A DNA stretch of 64,000 bases, from contig WPIO01000052.1 in the NCBI GenBank assembly GCA_009760855.2, positions 785,501 through 849,500 of the forward strand. The letters are read 5' to 3'. Positions 36,426-48,549 of the stretch are shown one piece after another. The notes beneath the pieces are model-generated. The model was not told the DNA's origin. It made no database searches and worked only from the letters and a program-made list of their open reading frames with translations. Source of the stretch: Cristatella mucedo (taxonomy: Eukaryota > Bryozoa > Phylactolaemata > Cristatellidae). How positions within the stretch are numbered: position 1 is the first letter of the stretch; every line of letters starts with the position of its first letter. The position numbers and the translations under genes are program-made.

Positions 36426-37160
36426 TAATAATAATAATATTAATAATAATATATATTTGTACAGTGCACTCTGAGAACTTCATGTCTTTCAAGGCACTTT
36501 ACATATGCTGTAAAGGAAGCACGATCATTTGATTAGTGGTAGCATGCACAATATCAACGAGCACAACATGATTCGCGGTGACATGCTCAGTGTCAGCAAG
36601 CAAATATGATTATCGGCAGCACGCGCATTGTCAGCATGCATAAACACTAAGAACGGATCACAAGAACCCATTGAATGCTGCGATAAATATGTGGTTTTTA
36701 GTTTCTTTTTAAATGCCATCAAGTCGGGGGACGTCGTGACGTCAGGTGGAAGTGAGTTCCCGGCTTTGGGAGCATACGAACTCAAGGCCTGGTCTCTAAA
36801 GGACTTGAGGTTCGCACGAGGTATAGCTAGACGATTCGATTCAGAAACGCGGTTGGCACGATGCCAAGCCTGTTGGAGGAGTAGTTCTGATAGGCAAGCT
36901 GAAGCTAGACAATGAAGAGACCTAAAAGTGAGCGACAGAACCTTGAATTCGAACCGTCATGTTAGCGAGATGGGGTGCAATGTGACAACTGAGAAGTTCA
37001 CGACAGACAAGCCTAGCTGCAGAATGTTGCACCAACCAACTGTAAGTGCCCGATTGCACAGGGGCCGGTTGACCAGCAAGTAGTGCCAGAGCGGAAAGAG
37101 AAGAAGAGAAGCCATAGAAAAGCCACACGACACGACTTTACGGCAGCGCTCTAGGACCAA
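36426..37160 (-). mobile_element. LINE family 1, truncated, C-terminal RT remnant
   Basis: The minus strand encodes APKAGNSLP, SPDLMAFKKKLKT at 36785-36650, then the 3' untranslated region and the (ATT)n tail near 36430. Further upstream (above 36800) the homology to the copy at 51-52 kb continues in broken frames. Confidence 0.8.
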
Positions 37161-37354
37161 TCCTACGGTTACGGACTTCGAAGCTGCACGTCAAAAGGGG
37201 GGGGGCACACAAGCTGTCCTCGGCGCCACCTCAAACTTGAACTAATTTACGTTTTCATAAAAGAACCGGCGACCTCTTCCGGAAGCAGACTCCGATTCAG
37301 GGCACCGACAGAGCGCGAGTGCAGACACTCTGCGGCCATTCTATAGACGATTTT

Positions 37355-37405
37355 CGAGCCCTATTCTGAGAGAACCCGGGCCCTATTCTGAGAGAACCTC
37401 TTAAC
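37355..37405. repeat. 22-bp direct repeat
   Basis: CCCTATTCTGAGAGAACC occurs twice, 22 bp apart. Confidence 0.85.
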
Positions 37406-39199
37406 TATCGTCTTTAAAGATATGCCCTCCTCACGTTTGAAAGAGCACCGAGGTGGACCCGGAAAGCTTCCTTTCTGGCAAAAGGTCCCTTCCAGGTTTA
37501 AGTAGTCCCTTACGAGCGAATCCGTAGCCTCTTTCTCGAGACACATCTTGAAGCTGCGATTCAAAGGTACCAGACCGAGGTTCTGTAGCTCCACTGTAAT
37601 AAACAGTTCCTCGTTTTAATTGAGCCTGAAGCTCCAAACGCACAGCAAGCTGTCCGAAAGCCTTTGTCGACCAACATAACTGAAAAGAAATCGGTACCCC
37701 AGACCGATGAGCTGCAAGCCGAGATCGCTCGACACACCTCCTTAGACCTGCCTGAAAAGATGTACATCTCTAGCACGTCTAGTATCGCGATCGCTCTTGC
37801 TCAAAAATAAAAGGCTAACCCACATCTGAAAATTGACTCTGTAAGCGAACTCATCGGCCGGATGCTAGCCGGTCTAGCTGCTGATTTATCCATATCTAAA
37901 AACAAAAGTAGTAGACCCCCTCAGGTTTTGAAGACCGACTTGATCGACCAAACTTTAGATTATCTCTGTCAGCCCCGCCGCCTCTCCGGTGCTTTCTGAG
38001 GGGAGGGGAGGATGGGCGAAACGCTGTACCGCCATTTGTCGTTTGGCCCACTGCAGTTTGGTCCCTGGAGCAGAAGCTTTGAACGGCACGGCTGAATGTT
38101 CGCATCTAGGCGACTTGCTGCGGCAGGCAGGTCAGGCAAGGCGTCAGCTGCTTCGCAGCCTACAGGACAGATTTAGAAAGGTTGAGTATCAGCAATTCCT
38201 TAACCGGGTATTGATAGAAACCTTTGGCCCCCCCCACGGCCCCACGAGATCCACTGGGGGGAGCCAGCTCGCTGAAGGGGAGCCGAACGCCACGCCCTTC
38301 CTTCATCCTTCTAAGCCCGCCATCCCTCGGTGGAGACCGGCCAAACAGCTTCTCGCCGACGCCTGACAAGCGTCCAGCGCCATTCTATATGCCTGGCTGC
38401 CCCCTCCCCCCGGAAGCTTGGTAGTCATCCCGAGGGGACCAGACAGCTTCCAAGGGGGGCTAAGGAATGTTCTCGACTAAGGAGGGACTCGAGCGGTGGT
38501 AGCAGCCCGACCCTGCGGCTTTAACCGGGCCTCTGGGGGGGGGGCAGGGCGTCAGCCCCATTTCCCTGGGCCATTGATTAAGGGGCTCACGAGCGATGCT
38601 CTGCGAAATGCTCAGCGGTTGCACCAAGTCAGCAGCCTAGCAACTACCAGCCATTTTCTCAAGGACACGCTTGCAATACGGTCACTGGATGGCTGCTCGT
38701 TTTGCTGAAACCAGTGGTTTTTCCATCAACCTCGCTAAACCGGGGTCTGCTCGCAGAGTGGGGGGGGGGGTTGGGCAACCCGAAGCCGAAGTGAAAGCTT
38801 GCTTCAGAGGAACGCACAAGAAATATCTCTGCTGCCTTGCCTGCTGCGAGCCCATCGATCGCTAGATCGATGGCGAAGAGTGGATTGGTGGAGCCGAGCA
38901 AGAGCTAAAGCTAAGATAGTAGTTTATCGCGGAAGGGTCGGATTTCTGTAGCTCCGAATAACCCAAGTAATACGTCAATGGGACTAGACAGATAGAGACG
39001 CAAATCTCCCACAGTCCCTGACAGCTGAGCCGGCTGAGTCCTCTGAAACCAGAGTCGAAGCAGCTCGCCTCTTTCGGACAGACAGACAAAGCATCGCTGG
39101 CTCCCTATCGAGCATCGAATCGATTTCAAGATAGTCCATCTGGCAGCCTGCATGCATGCAGGGCACCTTGCTTGATTGAACCAGGCTACTCATCCGACG

Positions 39200-39700
39200 T
39201 CATTGCTCCTCCAGTCACGTGCTCTCACGTCTGCCGCTCCTCAGCATCCGGCCATCGAAGTAAATTGAAATCCTTAAGCGATCTAGCCTTCAGGTCGTGT
39301 GCACCAAAAGTCCGGAGCTCGCTTGGGGCCACGGACGCTACTTGCGATGAGCTTGCGTCTTTCAAGTCTCGGCTAAAGACTCTTCTGTTCCGTTAAGCTT
39401 TCCCTTGGCTGCTGTGAATTCGCCTTCTTTTGTTCCAGTTCGCTCCGACGTCCTGAGATGGATTCAGTGCATGTTAGTAGCCAGAGGTCTTACTAACCAA
39501 TGGCTATCATTCTTGTCTCCATTTTTGCTGTAACACGCAGGCCCTAAGAGCTTGACATCTATCGACTTTTCCATACTTGACAACATGCATGTCCCTAACA
39601 CCGTGGGCATTGATTAACTTTCGGCGATCTGTAAAGCAGCTGGATATGGATTGAGTTCTCTTGGGGCGCTACAAAAACGACGAATTCTTATTATTAATAC
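39200..39700 (+). mobile_element. LINE (family 3, CR1/L2-like) C-terminus and 3' end
   Basis: Plus strand: SLSDLAFRSCAPKVRSSLGA and FKSRLKTLLFR then a stop at about 39396. This is the normal C-terminal pattern of this clade. The 3' end has GGATTGAGTTCTCTTGGGGC and GCTACAAAAACGACGAATTC followed by TTATTATT. This 3' end matches that of SINE family B. Confidence 0.75.
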
Positions 39701-40282
39701 ATAAATTGGTCCGAATCTCAGATTTGTATACGTAGTGGTAATGCCACCTCCGAAGAGATATCATAACGCTGGAGAGCTTGGATTAAATATATGCTGATCT
39801 CCGGAGTTGCATGCTCAACCTCCGTAAGAAAGGCAAATGTTTCCGTGACAATGACTGACGAGTTTGCTTACAAATATCTATCGGTAATAGCTTTGTACAT
39901 GCATGATGAACGAGCAACGAATCTTTGCCACTCCGGAATTCTCCCGAAAAGGTTCAGAATGTATAACCGAACATCATCTAAACATCATTTACTTTCTCCT
40001 GGCGGGACTAAAACGGAAGGACGACTAGCAGCTGCTTGCAGTAAAAGGTTTCTAGCTTTAGGTAGCCAGCTGGAGTCTGTCTGTCAACACAGGCTCCTAT
40101 TGGCTCTGATCACTAGTCTTACACACAACATCACATTAGTTCAACATACAATATCGCAGATCGTGAAACGCCAAATCGAACACGGTACAACCAATACAGG
40201 TAGTGCCGTGGCTAAGGAATCAACTTTTTTCTGCCTATAATCATGAAGCCAGTAGCTGTCCCGCGAAAGCTTTTTATTTTCA

Positions 40283-41640
<1,358 letters not shown>

Positions 41641-42340
41641 CTCTGCGTTTCCTCCTGGTCTATCAATCTCTTCATGGTTTTATTGTAGGCTTTCTTGGCC
41701 TTGGAGTCTTCTGCTGAAGTGTCAGCAGAGCCACTAATTTCAAGCAAAGCTTTGTCGACCAGCCGCTTTGGCTAAGCCACTCGGGCTCGTAGCGAGGATG
41801 CAGTGGCGTACCGAAGGGGGGCAGGAGGTAAATGTCCCCGAGCGCTAGATCAGGGGAGCATTAACGTTGGCACCTAATACTTAGAAGGGGCTCATAATAA
41901 AAAAAGGGGGTGCCATCTGTGCAGTTCGTCCCCGGGCGCACAATATCCTAGGAATGCCGCCGAAAGGACGTGCAAGCCTCGTAGTCGCCCATTCAGGCTC
42001 GTTATTCTCGCGGTTGGAGTGAAGGGAGCAGAGGCCTCGATGCCCAGTAACAGCTCAGCACTGCAGCCTACGGTGGAGGAGGCCTCCTGCGGCCTGCTTG
42101 TGCTTGTGCGACCGCACTCGGTCAGGATGCTAGCACTTGTGCCAGCAAGTGCACGGCTGGTGATTAAATTCCCAAACTCTGTCGCTTGGCCGCATGTGGA
42201 GAAAATAGCTGTCCATAAAAAGCTTGCAGCTGGTAAATTACTTGCTTTTTTGACCGGCCCATTTCCGCAGCCGTCGACCGCGGGTATTTCTGGACCAAAG
42301 CCAGATAATCTCGAAGAAGCCACCGACGAGCTGCAGAACG

Positions 42341-42390
42341 GCGCCCAGATTGGAAGGCGACCTGCGCCCAGATTGGAAGGCGACCTGCGC
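42341..42390. repeat. 23-bp tandem duplication
   Basis: GCGCCCAGATTGGAAGGCGA plus CCT occurs twice in a row. Confidence 0.9.
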
Positions 42391-43280
42391 GAACGACTGC
42401 TGTTTCGCGAGAGCAGGAACGGAGCTCGCGAGAAACCGATCCGAGAGTTCAAAATCGCGTCCTAAGACAGGAAGTCTCCCACGGAAGCAGCAGTGACGAG
42501 TTGGCGAAGGCGAATGCCGGAAAAAAGACTGCATCCATGCAGGAAGGGGACGTTCGTCTGCTGGCGGTCGAGCGCACCAAGGGCGGACGACCGCTAAACA
42601 GCAGGTGCCCGTTCAGGCAGGTCCCTCGCTCCTCGGCCGTACGTGGCCGGAGAATGAGATGAGACAGGCTTGAGGTAGGGAATGCTCAAATAGCCACGCC
42701 TGCAGACGGCGTTGCCTTGTCAATCCCGGAGGCAGACTTGAGTACGAGCTAACTACCGGCCTCCCTTGGCTTACAGCAGAGGCGAGGAGAGTGGTCGCCG
42801 AGCGACTAGATCGTTCGAGCAGCCGCCAAACTGCCTCTCGCCGTAGCGACACGCCTTCACCTACGATCTGATCTGAAGATGAGCTTGGCTCCGGAAATCG
42901 TGAGATTATACATGCTGCAAGATAGATCATCTTCATCGACGAAGACACGCTGTGGGGCTAGGTCACAATATACTCAAGATGTAATGCATGCATAGAGCTC
43001 ACAGCTCGAGCAATATTATCCAACGAGGTGGATAATGAGAATGAGCAGTCAGCACATAAGTTCTGAATGCACTGTTTCAACTGTGTCGCCTCACCTGGAC
43101 ACCGTTAAAGGATTGAAAAAAGAACTGCCGATGAAAGCTTGGAGGCCGTGATAAACATAGGCGGCTGTTTTTTAAGCCTATTTAGTAATTTACCGAATGG
43201 AAATGAAAAGAAAGGTCGCAAGCTGACACAGCCACGGGAAGCTAAGGAGCTTCGGCTGCCTTTCGTTCATCGAACGGATA

Positions 43281-43366
43281 TGTGCACAGTGCCACGAACA
43301 TGTGCACAGTGCCACGAACATGTGCACAGTGCCACGAACATGTGCACAGTGCCACGAACATGTGCC
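43281..43366. repeat. 20-bp tandem repeat, four copies plus a partial
   Basis: Exact copies of TGTGCACAGTGCCACGAACA at 43281, 43301, 43321 and 43341. Each unit contains the palindrome TGTGCACA. Confidence 0.95.
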
Positions 43367-43502
43367 GCTTCGAAATTCTTGGTTGCACATTTGCTTTGTA
43401 AGCATTCGCGTGACTTTGAAGTCGCCGTTGGGGCCAGAGCCAGCACTTTGAAGCCCAGTACTAGGAACGGTGGAAGAATTAAATTCAAGAGCTTTATATA
43501 TA

Positions 43503-43584
43503 TATGTGTGTGTGTGCGTGTGTGTGTGTGTGTGTGGGGGGGGAGACAGAGAGAGAGAGAGAAAGAGAGAGAGAGACAGGGACA

Positions 43585-43618
<34 letters not shown>

Positions 43619-43736
43619 CGGAGACAGACAGAGAGAGACAGAGAGAGACAGAGAGAGACAGAGAGAGAGAGAGAGAGACAGAGACAGAGAGAGACAGAGA
43701 GAGACAGAGAGAGACAGAGAGACAGAGAGAGAGAGA
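43503..43736. repeat. (TG)n followed by (GA)/(GACA)n
   Basis: A TG tract, a G9 run and then a purine tract with ACAG interruptions. Confidence 0.95.
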
Positions 43737-43999
43737 GCTTTGCACCGGGCTTGACTGCACGTCCGTAGGTCGCAGAAGCTTGCCAGATAATTTCTCGGCA
43801 GGCGATCGCGAAAGTAGTTTGAAACCTCGATAGTCATTACTGCAGGTCCGGCGATTTCGCTTCCCGAAAGCGCCCAAACGACTGCACTTCGAGGCACTCG
43901 TAGGCGGACGGAGCACAGCGGCCGAATGAGCGCTACTGCGGTCAGCCAGCCGGCCGGTCCCCCCCCCGCCCCGCTCAAACCCAGGGCCCCGTTGCGTTG

Positions 44000-45450
44000 C
44001 CCTTGTGCTATCTATCCCCACGCGCTCGACGTTTCCTGAAATATTCCGCCGTGGGGGTGGCAGCCACTGAGGTGCGGGCCGCCTGGCCCCGCTCTGCGCG
44101 AAGCCCGCTGCCCACTCGCAGAGCTCGCAGTTCCGCCAGCGTGGCCTTCCGCCGCGGCTCGGCGGCTCCTTCGGCGCTGTCGCGGCCACAGCACCGTCGC
44201 TTACGCAACAGCCCGCTCGTCACCCCCGCCCCCCCCCCAGGTTTTGCGCCCCCTTCAGGCGCAGCACCCGCACGACGGCGGAGCAGACGCACCTGCGGCG
44301 CTTCCGCGGTCGCGGCGCGGCCGCGCCTCGCCGCTCTGTACCCGCCCTCGGAGGAAACCGCCGACCGACGGCGCGGATACGGCGTCGCGGAGCGAGTCCC
44401 TCCCCTCTCGTGCGCCGTAGACAGAAGAGCACTCAATTTAGCTCATGCAGCGCGCTATTATAAACAAGCGCTACTCTAATGCGCTCGTATTAGCCCACCG
44501 CGCATGCCCGAAACCCCACGCTCCGAGAAGCGGGCCAAGGATGGCGAGGCGGAGGGTGGGGGCTCTGGGGGCGCGCGGCGGCCGCGGCAGCGGCGGCGGT
44601 GCGCGCTCTGCGTGCGTTCGAAGGTGACTGCGGCTGCGGCTGCCGCGGCGGCGGCGCTTCCATTTCCGCCCCCCCCCACGTCGACAGCGTGCCGACCGGA
44701 CAGCGCGCGGGGACGGCGTGCACCCGCCGGCGAGCGGTCGGGCTCTAGCGAGAGCCGGCGGCGCCCGCTTCGGACGACGGCGGCGTCCGGCGGCGCGTGC
44801 GCCTTGCGCAGCACCTCGGGCCGAGCCGCGAAGCCGGCGCCGTCGCCGCCGCGCTAAGAAACCGACGCCGCCGAGCCGCAAGGCCGGCGCCGCGTCGCTC
44901 GCGTCGATCCAACCCTCCTCCCACCGTCCGTCGCCGATTGCTGCGGAGGTGTCGAAGAGACGGCCGTAGAGGAGACAGGCGGAGGCGGCGGCGATCTCGC
45001 TTAGAGCGCTGCAGGCTTACCGCGGCGGACGGTGAGGCGACGGCCAGGTAGGCGAAAAGCACTCCGGCCAAGACGAGGCGCGAGTGCGACACGACCATGG
45101 CTTCGCGGGGGCTGCGCAAGACTGTTCGTAACCGGCGTCTAGCAGCCCGGCCGCCACCGCCGCCGGCGACGGTCACGTGCTCGAGAATCCTGTCGCCGTC
45201 GGCGGCTGGTGGGTTGGGGGGCGTGGGCGGCGGCGGCGGCGGGCTCGGTTGCGTCGGTTCGGCGGCGGCGTCGGCGGCGCATCGCTGCCTGCCTGCCCTC
45301 TCCTACCCGCTGCCACCGCACCCTGCCGCCGCAGTCGCCGTCGCGACCGCCGCCCGCAGGCCTGCCTTCAATGGCTCGCGCGGCTGGAGGGGCGGCCGCG
45401 CCGTGACCTGAGCGACGGCCAACAGGCGGTCGCTCCGGTGCACACGAGCT
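44000..45450 (-). promoter_or_regulatory. GC/CpG-rich block around the SMOC first exon
   Basis: Very high GC with dense CpG, poly-C runs and no transposon fragments; it contains the SMOC start codon. This fits a CpG-rich promoter and 5' untranslated region on the minus strand. I see no TATA box at a sensible distance. Open frames across it (Ala, Arg and Pro runs) exist in most frames and are composition effects. The transcription start is not determined. Confidence 0.5.
45021..45098 (-). CDS. SMOC exon 1: start codon and signal peptide
   Basis: The minus-strand ATG sits in a strong context (GAAGCCATGG) and opens 26 codons: MVVSHS, then the hydrophobic core RLVLAGVLFAYLAVA and the small residues SPSAA. 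This is a standard secretory signal peptide with cleavage likely after one of the Ala/Ser residues. The exon ends GCCGCG|GTAAGC in phase 0, which fits the Kazal exon acceptor at 35297. The frame is open further upstream, but without an ATG that I see close by, so this ATG is the preferred start. Linking this exon to the Kazal exon is inference from strand, order, phase and the need for a signal peptide; no other exon 1 candidate is evident. Confidence 0.8.
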
Positions 45451-46496
45451 CCCCAGAATCCGCTAGAACTAGGGTGCATTACATAGCGGAGTGTGGGTGG
45501 CGGCTCCGACGTCCCGACTGAACTAGGCCGCAAAACGCAGAGCTCGTTAAGGTGCTTGTCTCGGCCGACGCACGACGGACGCCGGCAAATGCTCCGACAC
45601 TTGGAATAGCGCGCGACTTGGCGGTGCATCGCCAATGCACGCAGCTGTGCCTCTAGCAGCGAGGCAGTGACGAAGAGCGCCGCCTACCTTAACATCGCAA
45701 TTCCATATCAGTAGCGTAGAGAAGTCTATTTGACGGCGACGGAGGGTTACGCAGGCGCTTTACAGCGGCCACGACCTATAGCGACACAACTATCGCAGGG
45801 CTCGACGGCTTAGAGCGCAGCTGGGCTCAAATGCCAAGGCCACTCTAGAAGCGCAACTAGCTCGCTGCCTATTACACGGCTTCGGCTTTTGGGCTGCCTC
45901 GGGCATAGATTTATCGCTTCGTCGGCTCTTAGCCCATCGTAATTCAGGAACCGCGAATAATGAGTACCGGTCATAATCTGGCTTATTCAGCCCGCCGCCG
46001 TTTCCGGCGGGCGCACGAGATCCGGTCTGCCGGCTATCGTCTCCGCGCCGGCCGCCGCCATTCGTCGCGGCGTGCGACGTCGCGCCTCCACGCGACTCGC
46101 GAGGCTGGCTCCGACGTCGCGCGGCCGCCGCTGGCTGCAGATCGCGAGCGCATGCGCGGCCGCGCAGCTGTCACCGCGCGGCAGCTAAGCGTGAGGTGCG
46201 CGCGTTAAGCCATACGAGCGATTGCCGACTTGGAGTCGTCCGGGACTCTACTGCGCTAGCCGAATTGAAGCGGAATTCGAGCGGCGTCTGCCACCCCCTC
46301 CCCCTCCCTTTCCAGCGGCCTGAGATGGCTGAGATCCACTCACCAGGAGACCGGCCCGACTCGCCGCTCTCCTGGCGAGGAGGAAGCGGCGTGACGCGAC
46401 AGCCCGGATGAGAAATTGCTCGCCCTAGAGCGCCGCTCGAGTCTGCCGCCGTTGGTTGGTCGCAATTACGTTTTTGCAACGCGAGAGCGTAACCAA

Positions 46497-46608
46497 GTTA
46501 TACATGTTTATCAAGCACAATATTACTCACCATTCAATCGCGCTTCCCTTTGCAGCAAATGTAAAGCGCCTAGAAAGAGATTGAGTTCTCCGAGGGCGCT
46601 TTATCAAT
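46497..46608 (+). mobile_element. LINE family 1 3' tail (interrupted)
   Basis: Contains CACCATTCAATCGCGCTTCC, GCGCCTAGAAAGAGATTGAG, TTCTCCGAGGGCGCTTTATC. It breaks off at ATCA and resumes at 46882 with ATCAAGTGCATTATTATT, so the next element was inserted into it. Confidence 0.85.
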
Positions 46609-46884
46609 TTCTTACGCAACGACAACTACTCTCCTACTGCCGACTATGGCACATCCTTTTCAGCGGTCCTGAGCTGCTACTTCTATGCTACTCACTACCT
46701 CAACTGCTCTCCTGACTCGGCTATGCTTCCCACTTTCTCTTTGTTGCGTGAGACGAAGTCTGTTGGCTACCGAATGAGTACCGAAAGCCGCTTAGGCTGA
46801 GTACGCTATACAAAACTCTCCTGCGTAACACCCACATGGTCTTTGTGACTTTGTGGAGTTAGCACGGACGGAGATACATTACAT
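46609..46884 (+). mobile_element. LINE family 2 3' end, nested
   Basis: Nearly identical to 28165-28440, with tail GGAGATACATTACATTAC. It splits the tail of a family 1 LINE, with ATCA present on both sides as a possible short target duplication. The family 1 tail resumes at about 46881-46925. Confidence 0.85.
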
Positions 46885-47029
46885 TACATCAAGTGCATTA
46901 TTATTATGATTATTATTATTAGGCAGGACAGAAAAGGGCGGCTAGTACCCCATCGGTCAGGCTGAAGGAGATGGACCGGGCTGCTGCGACTGAAGCCACA
47001 GTCTTTCACACCCCCTTGGCGGAGATGAA

Positions 47030-47465
47030 TAGTAGCACCCTCAGAGAACTTACATCTCTTTGTAGGCACTGTATAGACATGGTATAAAGGAAGCATGTCA
47101 ACACGGTTAGCAAAAGCATTTAGCTTCAGCATGCATAAGCTAAAGCACAAAGGGCGGACAATCCACAAGGATCTGGCTGTGAGGATCAGGTGGCGCTTTG
47201 GCTTCTGTTTAAATGTCGTCTAGTCAGAGGATGTCGTGACGTAACTGTGAGCTGCAGACTTTGGAAGCATGCGAGCTTAATGCACGTTCTCCAAAGGAAT
47301 TTGAGGTTGGTTCGAGGCGCAGCTAAGCGACTCGAGTCAGAAGAGACCGCGGCACCACGCCCAGCCTGATTAGTAAGCATGGGGAGTAGTTCAGATCCAG
47401 GTAGCGTGGACCAAGAGAATGAAGAGATCTAAAGGTGAGTAACCTTTAGCCTTCAGGTCAATGCG
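47030..47465 (-). mobile_element. LINE family 1, truncated, frameshifted
   Basis: Minus strand: the decayed C-terminal coding part (AAPRTNLKF, broken afterwards), then GCTTCCTTTATACCATGTCT, AAAGAGATGTAAGTTCTCTG and AGGGTGCTACTATTC. Confidence 0.75.
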
Positions 47466-47621
47466 CCGCTTCGTTGGTAGCCAGTGCGGAGCAAAGCGAG
47501 TGACGATAGCGAAGAGCCCCGCCTACCCGCGTCCGCCACGACAGCTCAAGTAGCTCCACGCCGGTTGGCTACTCGTGGCGTGGAGGGGCTGCTTGGCCCT
47601 AGAGAGCGGTTCTCGAGATTT

Positions 47622-48017
47622 TTAGGCGACACGCCTCCGGCGCGAGAATTCGGGGCTCATTCTCCAAATGAGAGCCGCCCCTTTCTGTCGCGAGGGGCTA
47701 GCAAAAAGAGACTCTCCGGGCGGCGCACATTTCACCGCGTGCACCTCCAGGAGGGGCTCCGCGGAGGAGGAATTAGTTTCCGCATCTTCAATTACCAAAA
47801 AGAGGCAGTAGTACTTCGCGGCTGGCGCATCGTCTATAGTGCGGCGGGCTGCCGCCGGGGGCGCGCCTTGGGCGCTTTTGTCCCTGAGGCAGTTGTTGTC
47901 CACATCGCAGTGCAAGCTCCCCTTTTCAGACGTGTCGCTTGGAAGCAGCGGCTCGCGCGCGGTGCGAAAGATTCGGGCGAAGGACGCAAGAAGCGAGTAG
48001 AAATTGTCAAGTGTCAC
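47622..48017 (-). other. Unassigned open stretch, minus strand
   Basis: This frame of about 130 codons is open on the minus strand in moderately GC-rich DNA; the plus strand is open too. It contains CDVDNNCLRDKSAQ and KYYCLF, but I recognise no family. It lies upstream of SMOC exon 1 and so cannot be a SMOC EF-hand exon in normal order. It could be an exon of an unknown gene or chance. Confidence 0.2.
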
Positions 48018-48264
48018 GTGGCCACAAAGTGCTGGCCTTCGCTGGGCGGCTCGCCCTGGGCGGCAGAGGCCATTGCTGCAGAGTCTGTCGCGCTTTCAGA
48101 TCCGGTTACATGAGCCCGCAAGGGATCGAGGCGTCGCTTCGGACTCGGCCAACGAGAGGGTGGATGTCGTACCCCGCTGGTCTCTGTACGCAGCGTTCAA
48201 AGAGGTAACTCTGCCCTTAGAGGCCTCGGCTCCTTCGACGTAATTGTCCAGACTCTGCCAGAAT

Positions 48265-48443
48265 GGGGTAGCTTCGGCGTGCAGAGCGACTGGACGGTGC
48301 AGACTACCGTTGTTATTGAGCATGCTGCCACTGACCATGCGATCACGCTTCCTTTGCAGCAAATATAAAGTGCCTAGGCAGAGACTGAGTTCTCGGGGGC
48401 GTTATAACAATTGCATTATTATTATTATTATTATTATTATTGT
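48265..48443 (+). mobile_element. LINE family 1 3' tail
   Basis: GACCATGCGATCACGCTTCC, GTGCCTAGGCAGAGACTGAG, TTCTCGGGGGCGTTATAACA, then (TTA)n at 48414-48440. Confidence 0.75.
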
Positions 48444-48549
48444 TAAAAGAAGCAAGCGCATTCTTAGGGGGGACCTGAAGACATGCGACAGACGCTACCC
48501 CGAGGAAGTGACCGGCAGACTCAGGCGGGGCTCGAGGGTTCCTAGGGCG

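Noticed and set aside
42019-42465. A 148-codon plus-strand frame with mixed composition
   Set aside because: It includes a 23-bp tandem duplication, is open on the other strand too, and resembles no family that I know.
43281-43366. CRISPR-like array
   Set aside because: The repeats are contiguous without spacers, in a eukaryotic intron; this is a simple tandem repeat.
44008-45411. Many Ala-, Arg- and Pro-rich open frames on both strands
   Set aside because: High GC removes stop codons in all frames; only the signal-peptide exon has independent support.
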